A DNA stretch of 64,000 nucleotides from Limnanthes douglasii subsp. nivea (GCA_036936605.1 JAUPFV010000004.1:119710852-119774851); one strand, 5' to 3'. Counted from the stretch's first letter, positions 10,640 to 22,788 are shown. Numbers and translations are program-made. Notes: generated by a model from the sequence alone, not told the origin.

Positions 10640-10912
10640 ATAAAAAATTATTACAAGTTTCAGTATCTCTTTGGTATAACCTTAATAGTCTATGTATACA
10701 CGACAAATAATTTTTTTTTTAAATTAGCCTAATAGACTCATGGGCTAACACGTTATTAACAACTATCAATAACACAAAAATGTACATAATGAACACAAGA
10801 CGGTACGCGGTGAACACAAAAATCACAAAGTATATGGAAACTCTTATCTAACTAGTCATTCAGGCTTGAGAGTCTATAACTTTTGGACTCATTCTCAAGA
10901 ACCTTCATATAA
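10640..10912 (-). repeat. Possible 5' LTR/leader of CopA
   Basis: On the minus strand this starts TGTTATATGAAGG and has a motif typical of copia LTR starts (a run about being attached by GAGTCC then AAGTTATAGACTC). There is no clear tRNA-Met PBS, and the other LTR is outside the window, so the limits cannot be checked. Confidence 0.3.
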
Positions 10913-11264
10913 CATCACCCATATATGTATATAATATTATAAATCAAATACATAATTAATCATTTATTTAAAATAAAAATACCAATAACTAGCTCATTTC
11001 AAACACCAATATTTATAAAATATAAAATTTTAAATAAAAATAAATTATAGATTAAAAAATATTACTTTTTATTATATTTATGAGAAACTTATATAGACAT
11101 ACGAAAAAGTTGTAATATCTAGACCTACCAAAACAACCGATAAACATAAATAAACTAATAAAGGTGGAATAATATAAAACGTACTACTGTACCCTTTAAA
11201 CCTTTAAAATTTAAAATGTTCGATTCACTCAAATTAAACACCACATTATATCTTAATGGAAACC
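10913..11264. other. AT-rich, nothing recognised
   Basis: About 350 bases of AT-rich sequence with no ORF, repeat or retroelement motif that I can support. Confidence 0.5.
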
Positions 11265-11660
11265 TTCAATCACCTCCCGTCTTTATTAATCAGAACTCTT
11301 AGAGCATCCCAACAGACTAGGTAAATAGGACTAGATAACAAATTTAGCGATTATGTATCAATTTTTCATTTCCAACAAATAGGGTAGAAGACTAGTTATA
11401 TTTACTTGCTTAATTTTAGGTAGGTAAAATTAGAATGACAGTTACTCACTCTCTATTATTATTCCTTGTTTTTCTCTTCCATTAACAAAATAAAAGCCTA
11501 CCTTAATTATAAAGACACTATTGGATTATTACATAATCTAAAATCCTATGTATATTTTTCAAATTTTTATAGTAGCTGTTGGGGATGCTCTTAAACACCA
11601 TCGTTCATTCGAAAATACAATCTCAAAAGCAATTCGTTCCAAATTGTAACTTTAATTTAT
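11265..11660. repeat. Direct duplication copy 1 (contains the MITE)
   Basis: The flanks of the MITE (CACCTCCCGTCTTTATTAAT on the left, CGTTCATTCG and TTCGTTCCAAATTGTAA on the right) recur in the same order at 11788-11880 without the MITE, with about 20-25% divergence by eye. Confidence 0.65.
11302..11590. mobile_element. PIF/Harbinger-like MITE, 289 bp
   Basis: Terminal inverted repeats GAGCATCCC(C)AACAG and CTGTTGGGGATGCTC are flanked by TTA at 11299-11301 and 11591-11593, the 3-bp target duplication typical of PIF/Harbinger. There is no coding capacity. This TIR type is common among plant MITEs. A diverged copy of the flanks without the insertion lies at 11788-11880. Confidence 0.8.
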
Positions 11661-11787
11661 TATATAAATAAATAAAAATTGTTGATTTTGTATTCGAAAT
11701 AAAGCTAACTTCTCATAACGTTAAAACATTTTTTTTTTCTTTTTTATCAAAAGAATGAAAAACTCAAAAGCTAAAGAATAAAAGACT

Positions 11788-11880
11788 CAAACACCTCATG
11801 TCTTTACCAATCAAAACTATCAATCACCGCTGTTCATTCCAAGTTACCATCCTTAGATAATTTGTTCTAAATTGTAAGTT
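11788..11880. repeat. Direct duplication copy 2 (empty MITE site)
   Basis: Reads CACCTCATGTCTTTACCAAT, then TGTTCATTCC and TTTGTTCTAAATTGTAAG, parallel to copy 1. The site reads ACTATCAATCACC where copy 1 with the MITE removed reads ACTCTTAAACACC, so a single target triplet stands at the junction. Confidence 0.6.
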
Positions 11881-12590
11881 ACGCCGCACTGTAAAAGATT
11901 ATGAAAAAAAATTGCTAAAAAAGCGCCAAGATTTTTCGTGAAACAGTCTGTTTCATTTTTTTAAAAAATTTCATAACGACAATTTTATGGAATATTAAAA
12001 GAGATTTCAATGTAAAGTTTTTCTGAGCAAATCCCATTATGAATTCATAAGCGTCGCAAATAATGTATCTGCTTAGCTGCCTAATCTGTCGTTCATTTTG
12101 CTTTTATGTTAGAAAAGCGTCACGTGTCCTAAAAGATATTTTATAATCAGCGACCACGTAAGTGATAAAATATTATTAAGAAAAAAAGTAATCAAAATAA
12201 TCCAAAACACTACCAAATTTCAGTATTTATTAGAGGATCGACAGAGGTATACACGAGGGTAAACTTTGAGTATTCTTACGATAAAAAGTATAATTGTGAT
12301 TTGTGCATGAAAACTAAGGGATAACAAATAGTTCGGTTTCTTAATCTAAAATTTATAGACATTATCAAATATACATATGAATTCGTAAAAGTAAATATAT
12401 ATTTTTATTTTATTCCCATTTAATTTTGTATTTGTTTTTTTCATGATTTAGTAATATAAAAAAAAGTCTAATTTGTAAACTTTTTAAACATTGAATAGTA
12501 TATTGGGAAGAAAAACTGTAAAATGTTTGAAAATTAATTACTTTATGAATTCTATTTTGGTGATGAATAGTTTTTTAACTAAAAATATCC
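11881..12590. other. AT-rich non-coding, nothing recognised
   Basis: No ORF of note and no retroelement motif seen; short A and T runs only. Confidence 0.5.
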
Positions 12591-12596
12591 GATTTT

Positions 12597-12925
12597 AGAT
12601 TTTGAACTATCCATTTTGGTAACATAGAGTCTATCGACTAAAAATTATCCGGTTTTAGTTTATTGATTATCCATTTTGGACAAAGTTAGTCCATTGTACA
12701 TGTTTATTTTATGGAATAACTTTATAAAAAAAATTATAAAATGGACAGTCAAATGACTAATTCTATCGAAAAATGGATAATCAGTGGACTATCTTTCACA
12801 AAAATGGATAATAAACGCATGTGAGGCTAACTTTATCCAAACGGATAGTCAAATGACTAAAACCGAACATTTTATAGTCGATAGACTATCTGTCACAAAA
12901 TTGGATAGTCAATGCACTAATTACG
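12597..12925. repeat. Imperfect inverted repeat (foldback)
   Basis: The left arm (about 12597-12715) has the order ACTATCCATTTTGG, GTCTATCGACTA, CGGTTTTAGT, ATTATCCATTTTGGA, AAAGTTAG. The complement of the right arm (about 12810-12925) has the same blocks in the same order: GACTATCCAATTTTG, GTCTATCGACTA, CGGTTTTAGT, ACTATCCGTTTGGAT, AAAGTTAG. Extra copies of the TATCCATTTT block lie between the arms. No terminal CA/TG or target duplication was found. Confidence 0.6.
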
Positions 12926-12929
12926 GTTC

Positions 12930-13500
12930 AAAACTATGCATCACATATTTTGTTTACACCTTTTATTCGTTTTACTGAATTTGTTTTAACAATGTTAAAA
13001 AATTACGATTATTTTTTAGGTTTGAAAATTATTATAGCTGTTTTATCAGTTAATATTTATGTAAAAAATAAAGTATAAAAATAAAAACTTACAAATGTTG
13101 AAGATAAATTCTCATAAAAAAATATCAAAATTTGAGATACGTATTAGATTTGTTTTCCTAAAAAAATATTTCGATCACTTTATCGTTTTGATCGTGGAAA
13201 TTTTTTTTTTGAGGTATTACAACTTTTGTGATTCCTATTCAAGAAACTAAAAATAATAAATAATATTTGACAAGTATTGATGACTCGGATATTATGTTTT
13301 CAAAAGAATAAGATATTTATGAATAATGATACGTTTCTCTTGAACCATCTACCTATTTATAGTGATTTTAAATCATTATATGTTACATCTTTTAACGAAA
13401 ACCCTTAAGTAAAGCTATATTATATGGTGAGATAACTTTTCGGAAAGAAAAACTTATTTTGAAAGGTACATTTTCGAATTTTCCACAACAAGGCTTTTGG
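12930..13500. other. AT-rich non-coding
   Basis: No coding or repeat structure that I can support. Confidence 0.5.
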
Positions 13501-13539
13501 TTACCACGAAAAATAGCTAGTTTTTTGTTATATTTAAAT

Positions 13540-13830
13540 TCTCAGCAAGTTCGTTGCGAAAACCACTGGTTTCGCCGTGACATAATTCAAATAGCAGCCT
13601 TCTCAGAATTTTCCGGAAACTGAAAGTCTCGAAGTTTCCTCGACCATGAATATTATACCACGAAAATGTCATGTCACCGCGACCAACCTTTAGGTTGTCG
13701 TGGTGAAATTATGTTAAAAGTGTACAATAGGTTAGTCTAGGATGTTTTGTCGCGACCAACCTTCGCCTTCTACAACGAACACCCTCTTTTCGCGACCTAT
13801 GTTTTGGTTGTTACAACAATGACCTGTAAT
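13540..13830. repeat. Cluster of CGCGACCAAC-type motifs in both orientations
   Basis: Several degenerate copies of a GTCGCGACCAACCTT motif, including a near-perfect hairpin at 13675-13707 (TCACCGCGACCAACCT, its complement AGGTTGTCGTGGTGA following after two bases). It is much more GC-rich than its surroundings. A related cluster is at 17135-17285. Such dense motif sets resemble subterminal repeats of plant DNA transposons, but I found no confident TIR. Confidence 0.45.
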
Positions 13831-13965
13831 GTCATAGTAAATGTAAGTATTTCCCACGCAACTAACCATGTTTGTTTTCGTGATAAACTACCTTCAATAT
13901 TTCTTAAAAAAGTATATCAAACATTTTCCTTAAATCACTACATGATTCTATACCAACTCCGATGA

Positions 13966-14555
13966 TTTGAATTCGTCTTTGGTTCAAATCTGATTAATTC
14001 ATTTAATCAAAATTTCTATATATCCCCCGTTTGATTAAATAACATCTCGTATCTCCTCATCGAGGTAACCTTTGCACATAGATTAACAACATATATTTAT
14101 ATTTGAATTTTATCTTAGTATAAAGACAATAAAGCTAGATCGAAAAATATTGGTGGTCATAAATTTGAACCAACCTCTGATGTGACCTAATCAATAATCT
14201 CACACACGTAATTGTTTTATCATTTTTTTACATTTCACTTAGCACTATTTTGTCGATATGCTCAATCTATTTAAAAAACCTCAACTTGAGAGAAATTCAT
14301 TCTCTCATGAGAGGTGGCGTCACCCTTAGATTCTTATAGGTACAATTATTACAATATATTTGTTATGTTTATAAACACTTGTCGCACGTAGACTAAATTG
14401 TTTATAAGTTCTTTTGAACTAATATCTCCATGATAATGATCAATATATGATACACACATCACAAATGGAACTTTATTTTATATATATGTTGAACCTTTCA
14501 TAAACAACTTGTTGTTAACCATTAAAAAATTGATGTTTAGGTTCCCAATAATGAA
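13966..14555. other. AT-rich non-coding
   Basis: No supported feature; it may include copia 3' sequence continuing from the relic on its right. Confidence 0.4.
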
Positions 14556-15340
14556 ATTGGTTTGATATCATTTGTAAAATATCACTTTAAGGGTTTTTGT
14601 CCCATCTCATCTAGATATAAAGTTTATCGATTCTTGAGTTAATGGTTTGGTAAATAGAATTCCATCTTGAATGAGCTCTTTAATTTATTCATTTTTAGAT
14701 TTATATGTTTAGACCTTCCAGTGTAGACCATTATAAGCTCAACCCAAATTTTCTTAACTATCACAATGTATTTAGATTGTCATATTCTTCTTAGAAGTGA
14801 ATGATATCTCCAACAAGAGATCTCTCAACCATTTAGTATATTTACCGTTGTAGTTAATGTTATGAACTCAAATTTCATAATTGAATGTGATATACATGTT
14901 TCTTTATTTGGTCCAAGAAACAACATCATTTGCAAAAGTAAACACCCACTTCGTAATCAATTTGTTATAGTCTAGACTAGTTATCCAACTTTCATCCTTA
15001 CATCTCTCAAGTAACCAAAGAAAATTAGAATACTGAAGACACCTAGTTTGGTATTCTTTAAGTACCATAAAACCATTTCAATCATATTCCAATGTTTCGT
15101 GCTTGGGTTACTCGTAAATTGACTCAATTTACTTACCTCATACGATATATCAGTCATAGTGCATAAAACATCTCTAAGAGCTTATAGTAAATTGAAATTA
15201 ATACCATACCGAATGTATGAACGTAACCTTATTGGTCGAGCCAACTCTCAAACCTTTCATAACCTTCTAAACTTATCCTATATCAAAGAAATTTAGCATG
15301 TATGCTAGATTATACTTAAACTTCTTAATATCTGGACTAA
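14556..15340 (-). pseudogene. CopB: copia RT C-terminus/RNase H relic
   Basis: The minus strand between 14900 and 15220 reads the copia segment ALRDVLCTMTDISYEVSKLS, then FTSNPSTKHWN and LWYLKNTKLGVFS, parallel to the DI.YAV..LS, NPG..HW and YLK.T motifs that precede copia RNase H. To the left, SGWVF.. and SKKQ-like traces (now GVYFCK, DQIKKH) and the region ending near 14600 fit RNase H. It has many stops. The rest of this element was not found. Confidence 0.65.
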
Positions 15341-16552
15341 GTGAAACTTAAAAAATCCTTCATACTTATATATATTAGAGAATTTTAATATGGAAGTCAC
15401 TTGAATGATCAATGTTATATTATAATTATTCTTTATTGGTGTTCAATTTTAATGTTGATAAGAAATTAAAAATCTAATTATAACTGATGGCATTAAGATT
15501 TCCAAGGTTTAGCCAAGGCTTAGCTCAACTTAGACTTGAAAATGTGAAGTGTATAGTTAATATTGGTGACCTCATTTAGAATTCAATAAAATATTATACG
15601 TTGAAACTTGTCATTGTAAATAGACTCATAAGTCATTTTTTTCATACATCAACATTGACCTTATCTTAAATCCATTGTTAATATTTTCAATATGAATATT
15701 TTTTCAAACTTAACGAACTTATACAAATCTGTAAAAATTGAAGCATTGAAACGTTAAAAGTGTCGTAATTATCTTCTTATAAAATATATTATGATATGTT
15801 TAATTAATATTTCATAGTTTAATTTTAGACTTATGTTATTTTACCTTATTCTATTTACTATGATCCTCTTATCGCCTGATTATATTTGAGAGAAAAAGTA
15901 GATATTTGTCCAACCATATAGTCTTATGAATGTTATGCCATTCATAGAACAAACACATCATATTTCTATTCTATCAAAATAATTTAGAATACAGTCACCT
16001 AAATGCATAACTAAAATCTTAACATACAATATTTAATCTTAATCAAACGTAAATAACATAGATTGCTGAACTTTATCAAGTTTTAAGTTATAATAAACAA
16101 TTATTTGAATTTTCGTATCGTGATCCTTAATGGAGATGTTAGGCGCCAACACGTTATATATCACTTCTAGAGACAATACTATAATGAAGACAATGTTGGA
16201 CAATGTCATATATGGAAATAATCAGGCCTTCTACAGGGGCTGTAATTGATTATTTTATGACATACTGAACGAACCATTCATCACTAAAAACCAGTCAAAT
16301 ATGTATAATGTATATAAAAGTAACCACTATACCATGTAAAGGGATGCTCACCATTGGAAAACATATGACGTAGTCTTCTATATGGGCCGACCTACAATCA
16401 GAACACCTCTTGAACTCATTTTCTTCATGACTCTCTTAAACAAAAACTATGATGTTGGTATGATAAGTTTGTCAAAATAGTTCAAGAGAATGGTCATATG
16501 AAGTGTTCATTTTGTAAGTCATGTAAGCGTGAATGAATATTATATCTAACTA
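15341..16552. other. AT-rich non-coding, nothing recognised
   Basis: No supported gene. It may be strongly decayed retroelement sequence next to CopB, but no motif is readable. Confidence 0.4.
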
Positions 16553-16636
16553 AACATACATTTATACATTGTATTTCATTATTCATTCTAATTGAACATA
16601 CCTTTATACATTGTATTTCATTATGTTGTGAACATT
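16553..16636. repeat. 42-bp tandem duplication
   Basis: AACATACATTTATACATTG at 16553 recurs as AACATACCTTTATACATTG at 16595, each followed by TATTTCATTA. It gives the small minus-strand frame at 16494-16703 an internal repeat (NEIQCI), but that frame has no recognisable product. Confidence 0.7.
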
Positions 16637-17134
16637 TGAAACAATCTTTATGATGTGAATATCTCGTAAAATGTTCAGATATATGAAGGGAGATGAATTT
16701 CATTCAAAACTTCAAACCTAAATTAACCAATCTATGGGAATGATGGACATCACCTTGTACATTTCAAAGTCTAAGTGACAATAACAATAAGTAATCACCT
16801 TCGACCCTAAAGTCCATATATTATCAAAAAGTCTATATATTATCAACACTAGATGCTTTTTAATGCACATATATGAGACTACATAACTGGATACCCATAT
16901 ATACTTAATACTTCATCCAAACACGACAACACATCTAAACATGACATCTCATACGTGATAGTCTTGAATAAAATTATCATAATGAAATGAGCAAAAATCA
17001 GGCAAAATTCAAATTACTCAAGAATAAAACTTGTTTCTTGCAAACAAACTCACATGTAACAAACTCACATGCAAACATAGACAATGAATAATAGACAACG
17101 AATAATAAAATTGACTCATGTGCATGTCAGTCCT
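16637..17134. other. AT-rich non-coding
   Basis: No feature that I can support. Confidence 0.4.
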
Positions 17135-17285
17135 CACGACAAGAAACTAGGGCTTCCACATATAAAATATCGATGTTGTTAGATTGTCGCGCTAACAAAC
17201 TGTTTATCGTGGCAAAATGGTCGACCGAAGGTGGTTTCCACGACAACGACAATTCTATAGCTTATGAAAATAAAACCTAAATTGG
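17135..17285. repeat. Second CGCG/ACGAC motif cluster
   Basis: Contains TTGTCGCGCTAAC, ATCGTGGC, GGTCGACCGAAGGTGGTTTC and CACGACAACGAC, related to the cluster at 13540-13830. It begins CACGACAAGAAACTAG, which resembles the CACTA-transposon end (CACTACAAGAAA). The complement of this 16-mer differs from 13517-13532 only by a few transitions. A transposon end is possible but not shown. Confidence 0.35.
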
Positions 17286-18701
17286 TCTGAATGACGGTTT
17301 TGATTTATTTTTTTCAAATCAGACTTGTAACTCTAATCATGCATATTAATTGACCAGTTAGGTACTCTTGCACCAATCAATCTTGCACATGTATACAAAT
17401 TCTCTACATCTTAACATGCTTTAATATCTCAAAATCATTAAAAATGTAGGTTTTCATCTAAACTGAATCAATTTATAAATTTAGTTTTATGAGACTAGAT
17501 TGGGAGTTATTTAAGATTCCAAATCATGAAAGAGTTATAATGGCTCTGATAGGGCCAGAGCCCGCAAAAATGTTGAAGTGTTAATCCCTTGATTTAATAG
17601 TATAATATTATAAAGATGAATAACAGCTTACCGTTTTACATCTTTAAATTTTAAGCCTCTCATACAGAAGAAGTCTTTGATCTGAGCTGGTTATGGATCT
17701 TCTCATAAGATTGAAGTTATCTTAGATTCCTTTGAATGAAGAATAAACCTCAAGCAATGAATAGAGTAAAAACACTACAGAGCTCTGAGCAGGCATAGAT
17801 GGTGCGGTTGTGTTTTTGGTTTTAAAAATAACACAAAAATTCTAAAGTTAGGGCTTATAGGATTTATATTTACATTTATGGCTAAATAATAGTCCCGTGC
17901 AGTTTACTAAAAGTTCTATTAAGAACTAACTAACCTTTTGTGTTTAAATCAAACCATCATCTAGTCCTAAATTGCTACATTAAGATTTTCTTGCATGTGT
18001 AGGGACCATAACCTTATTAGATGCATAAAGCTTAATAACTAAAGTGTCAAACTAATGGACTCTCCTTTTAGATACACGTTGATTCGACTGGTATCCACGC
18101 TAAAACTTTACATGATACTCCTTATATTATTACTTGTAGATCCCATATATATATATATATATGATTACCTTTATTAAATTAAACTTTTATAACAACAAGC
18201 TTGAATATTCTGAATTTACATAAAACGAGACATTTCGATTTTCAAAATATCCTTACATGTTTCAGAAGTGAAAACAATAATTTTTGAGGAAGTTGACCAA
18301 TAAAATAAGAAATACATCAGTTTCTTACGAGGAACTCATATACATGCATTTATTGTTTAAAGTTTTCTCGTACCATAAACATCAAAAAAGCTTCGAAACT
18401 AAAGGAAAACCGAAAAAATTCTTAAAATTGTATATGAAATTGGTTGTTTGAATTTTTATAAACCTGCTAGAGATTATATATCAAAAATATTTTTCAAAAC
18501 CGTTTTTGTTTTTGTTTATATATATTAGTTTTATTTTCTACCATTTTAAGTGAATGATTTTTTTATATGTTTATTTGACTGCTAACAGTTATATATTAAA
18601 AACATTATGTTGGATTCTAAAAAGGAACAAAATATTATATTATGAAAGTTCCTGACATCATTTAATTTTTTTCAAACATTAAGCGGGTTACATGTAAAAA
18701 G

Positions 18702-18738
<37 letters not shown>

Positions 18739-20650
18739 AACAGGTTCGTCGTTCTTATATATACATTATACATTTTTTATGTATATCAAAATTAAACGGT
18801 TTGGGATTAATGGAGAAAACAAAATTGTATCGAAGTGGTAGAGGATAAGGGTAGAAGATAAAATCCATTTAAAATAGTCTTGTGTTGTATATTTGTTTTT
18901 ACAAATTTATTATATACTTTTTACAAAAGTAGTAATTAAATTAAAATCAATTTAAAAATACCAATCATTATAAATATACGATAAAAATATCAAATTAGAA
19001 TCCATATTTTTGAATTGATAAAAAAATTAATTGTTAGGATATATTAAAAAAATATGAAGAATTTTATATTTTCTTACAAATAAAAATGAAATATGGTTTA
19101 TTTTTTAAAAAAACTAATTTTTGTGATTCATATAGTACAATATTTATTATATTAAACACATTACCATTTACCATTGTAAAATAAATGAAAATAGTAGATT
19201 TAATATTTAAATAATTTACATACACAAAATGTTTTATTTTTTTCATTTGAAGGAAAATATAATATATTTTCTTTAACATTTTCAATGGTCTAAAACAATT
19301 TTTCAATCAAACAAAGTAAAATTAGATGTTTAAATAATATATATTTATTTAAGTTAAAATAACTGTTTTTAGAATGAAAATACATGGCTTCGTTCATTTT
19401 GAGGGAAAACAATAAACTTTTTAGATTAAATAGTTGTTTGGTTTGAATAAAAGAACTACTAATGTCATTCATTTGGAGTGAAATACAACTTTATGACATG
19501 GAATATGTTTAAAAACTCCATATGATATGAAGATAACATCTCTAGAGGAGGTTAAATGTTCCTTATAGCTCGTGTATGGATTGTGAGATATGGTTTGGTT
19601 TTAAAGTTGATTGGTTATTTGGTTTTTAGATTTTTTGTTTTTGTCACTTGTTTTTAGAGTTGAATCGAATGAAATATGATATAGTTCAGATAAATTATAA
19701 ATATTTAATTTAACTATCTAATCTAAATAATAAATTTTAAAAAAGAAAAATAAGGATACAAATATTTTGGAGCATTTTCCGAAATACATAGTTCACAAAA
19801 TATAATTTAAGGATGCGTACCCTACATAAAACAAAAAACGACTAAGTCGAGTAACATCATCAACAAAATACAAAAACACTAGAGCAAATTGGGGTAGAAT
19901 ATCATGTAATCAAAGAGTTAGCAAATCCATATCGTGACGTGAAATCAACAAAAAAGAAAAGATGTATCGGCAAAAAAGAATCATGACTAAAGATATCTTT
20001 GATGTAGAATCTGTAACGGAGGTTGGAATGTATGTGGTGAAATATTTAATTTTAAAAATAATTTCAGTGAAAATCGTAGCGTTCTTTTCATGCCACAAGC
20101 GTTTGACCACTACCGCAGGTGACCAAATCCAACTACACGACGATGGTGACCAAATCCAATGGGAACGGAAATCCATACATACACTGATAGTGAATAGCTA
20201 ATTGAGCTAATCAAAGTTTGGGGATAACCATAACTTTCCGGATCAACTCTTTTGCCACACCATTCAACACCATATTTCTTTATAATTTTATGCTATTAGT
20301 CTAACATCGTTTCAAATTCCATTTTCATCGAAAGTCAAACTAACTTAAAATTTATACAATAAAATATAGTTTGATGTGGAGAATCAAACATGTCTTAATT
20401 AATATGAAAATCTAACTTAAATAGATATTCTAACACGTTAAGTTGTGTTTCGATTCATTGTTTAGTTTTTTTTAATATTCTATTATAGTATTAAATTATT
20501 AATTTTCTCAGCGAATGCTATTTTTGCTTTTCCGAGAACATAGTTTGAATATAAAGTTCTGACTCATCTGAGTTGACCTAATATGATTTATATTGTCTTT
20601 ACTGAGCTATGTTTCTCACATATACGGGTTTCAATAATCTGGTGCGATTA
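17286..20650. other. AT-rich intergenic DNA with simple repeats
   Basis: Holds (AT)n runs at about 18148-18163 and 18704-18735 and many A/T runs. Short frames at 19064-19472 and 19910-20201 are present. The last pair (both strands) includes a repeated GACCAAATCCAA sequence and on the minus strand RLWHEKNATIF, weakly like LINE C-terminal sequence. I cannot support a gene here. Confidence 0.45.
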
Positions 20651-20740
20651 CACTTGAGGAAGTTCCATAACATCAATCCTGTTTTTTATGAGCTACGTTT
20701 CACTTGAGAAAGTTTCATAACATCAATCCTATTTTTCGTG
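20651..20740. repeat. 50-bp tandem duplication
   Basis: CACTTGAGGAAGTTCCATAA at 20651 recurs as CACTTGAGAAAGTTTCATAA at 20701, each followed by CATCAATCCT. Confidence 0.75.
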
Positions 20741-21046
20741 CTTAAACCAAACACATTGATTATTTCATATTCGACCAAGCCCTCCAGCACACCGTAGATA
20801 TTCGATGTGTTGTTAGAGGACCAAACAACCAAGTCATTGGCTAAACCTTTCTCTTACTCTAAATTCACCTTCCGTCGGGACAAAATCAAACTCTAATGGT
20901 TACTGATGTAGCAAAGACTGCAGACATACTGGTTTCTCGCTTGGGTATCTAACTAGGCGATATTAGTACTCAAATTGAAAGTCTCGACGAGACCAACAAA
21001 TGTAAAAGACGCGACTATGTCACGAAATTTGGACTTCAAAGTCTAT

Positions 21047-21361
21047 TGTTGTTTAGGGTCCGAAAATCCTATTTTAGTGTTTTTGATATTTTATTTTATT
21101 TTATAATCAATATTTTAATTGGTGAATCAAATCTGATTGCATTCAGAATATATTTGATTTTTATTTTTAATATTTATTGTATTTTTAAAATATTTTATTA
21201 GAGTTTTGGACGTCTCATATATAAAGCATCTTATACCTTATTTTATCGTTAGATTTTTATTAATTGAATTTTAAAAATTATTTATTTGAGTCTTCTTATT
21301 CTCTAACCTAGAATTAGATTTTTATCGTTGTTTCTTTCTTCGAACCTCCTGTCACGCTATC
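21047..21361 (+). repeat. Possible solo LTR
   Basis: Starts TGTTGTTTAGGG, ends CGCTATCA, with a TATATAAAGC box near 21221. The overall layout (T-rich 5' half, TTTTGGACGTCTC before the TATA box, CTAGAATTAGATTTTTATCG near the end) resembles the TRIM LTRs at 3468-3828. There is no PBS downstream, no polypurine tract upstream and no clear target duplication. Confidence 0.35.
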
Positions 21362-22011
21362 AGTCGTCTTTGCGTTTGAATATAAATATTATAGAAAATC
21401 CAACAACTCAAGCAAAAAAAAAAAACTACCATGGACGATCGATTAAAAAAAAATCGAATTTGTTATTAAAGAAAAATTCTTCCGTGTAAAAAAAAAGCTA
21501 AAATGACACCTAAAACCAATAATAAATCAACTACCAAACTAAACAACTTTACTTTTATCTGTCTATCTTATTTTGTAAAAAACAAAATTGTGAAAAAAAT
21601 AAAAATGTAGACAAAAAGAAAAAAGAACTTAGCTAATATATCTATATAACTCTACCTAATAGATCTATTTTTACCCTAGGCTTTCGAATTATTTAAGATA
21701 TGTTTAATAAAGTTTCAGATAAAAGAACAAAAACTTATCTTTCAAAATTGACATAGAAAGTAATATATAATATACTATTAGCGGTGCAAGTTATATTATC
21801 CTAATGCAGTAAAAAAAATAATCTACTTAATATATAAAGAAAAATTTCACTATTTTTTTCCTAAGCGTGTGTTTTCCAACTTTGACTTATCGTATGCTAT
21901 TTCACTCTTAGTTTGAAACCTGAACCTTTGGAGGGATCAGATTAGAATGAAATCTATACAAATAGTGAAGAACCAAGTTATTGTCGCCAGTAAAACAACA
22001 ATATCATAATG
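21362..22011. other. A-rich non-coding
   Basis: A-runs and AT-rich sequence; no supported feature. Confidence 0.4.
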
Positions 22012-22102
22012 TTACTGTTTTATATTATTAAGTTTCTATCTAACACCATCTTCCCCCGGATATTACTGTTTTATATTATTAAGTTTCTATCTAACACCAT
22101 CT
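22012..22102. repeat. 51-bp tandem duplication
   Basis: TTACTGTTTTATATTATTAA begins at 22012 and again at 22063, each followed by GTTTCTATCTAACACCATCT with no difference. The identity over 40 bases suggests a recent event. Confidence 0.85.
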
Positions 22103-22788
22103 AACACCCGTTCTACCAATAGCCTAAAACAGCTAAAATGTATAGGCCTCACTTTCCAAAAAGACACCTTAGCTAAAAGGTTGCTCTTCTACCTTTTATG
22201 GCTTATTCAATAGAAATTACTAATAGAAAATGGTTTGATGATGATTCTTCATGCATGGCATAAAGACCCTAGCGTGTATCTCTAAACAAATAGAAAGGTC
22301 GGTTGCTCAAGTGGCTGATCCAGAATTTAAAAACTCAAAGTAAGATAATTAACTATATTTCTTGCAGATCATGCCAAGGCCAATCAATATAGTTTACTAG
22401 TGGCATTTTCTAATTATATATAGTACGTAATAGGTAGCCTAAAAAAAGATTCGAATTGAAAATAGAAACAAATAACTTCGGACGAGTTGGAGACAAAATC
22501 AACACCAAACCTATGGTTATGAAACCGGTTCAAAATATTAGAAACCCATACTAATTAGTGTCAGTTAAAAACAGAAACCAAACACGTGTTGCAGTAGTGT
22601 AAAACGGTCTCTTGCGATTTAACATATAGTGTTTTATGTGTTTATTTGAAATTAAAGAAGATATTACTTTACGATAAGGTAGTAATGAGAAAATATATGG
22701 TTGGAGCGATGGGTTTAAGCCATGGAGCGGAGAGTTTAATTTTTTTTTAATATCTAAAATATTTTTAAAAGGACTAGTTAGTCTTTGT
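22103..22788. other. AT-rich non-coding
   Basis: No supported feature before the CopC LTR-like sequence. Confidence 0.4.

Larger units (their letters stand above)
1..10912 (-). mobile_element. CopA: decayed Ty1/copia element with internal tandem array
   Basis: On the minus strand, reading right to left, the order is gag, CCHC relic, protease, GAG-pre-integrase, integrase and RT, which is the Ty1/copia order. The polyprotein is broken by many stops and frameshifts. Its unusual feature is that the segment from the integrase C-terminus to the RT YVDD region is repeated at least five times, so the element is far longer than usual. The array runs off the left edge, so the 3' LTR is outside the window. 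The right limit (a possible 5' LTR) is weakly supported. TRIM elements interrupt it at 3468-6506. Confidence 0.8.

Noticed and set aside
13747..13965. 72-codon plus-strand ORF
   Set aside because: It lies across the motif cluster, has no domain, and its codons are set by the repeated motif.
19910..20201. Overlapping ORFs on both strands as a gene or LINE fragment
   Set aside because: Only a weak RLWHEKNATIF similarity; no RT or endonuclease motifs nearby.
21047..21361. A further member of the TRIM family at 3468-6506
   Set aside because: The layout is similar but sequence identity is limited to short blocks and there is no PBS, so it is only listed as a possible solo LTR.
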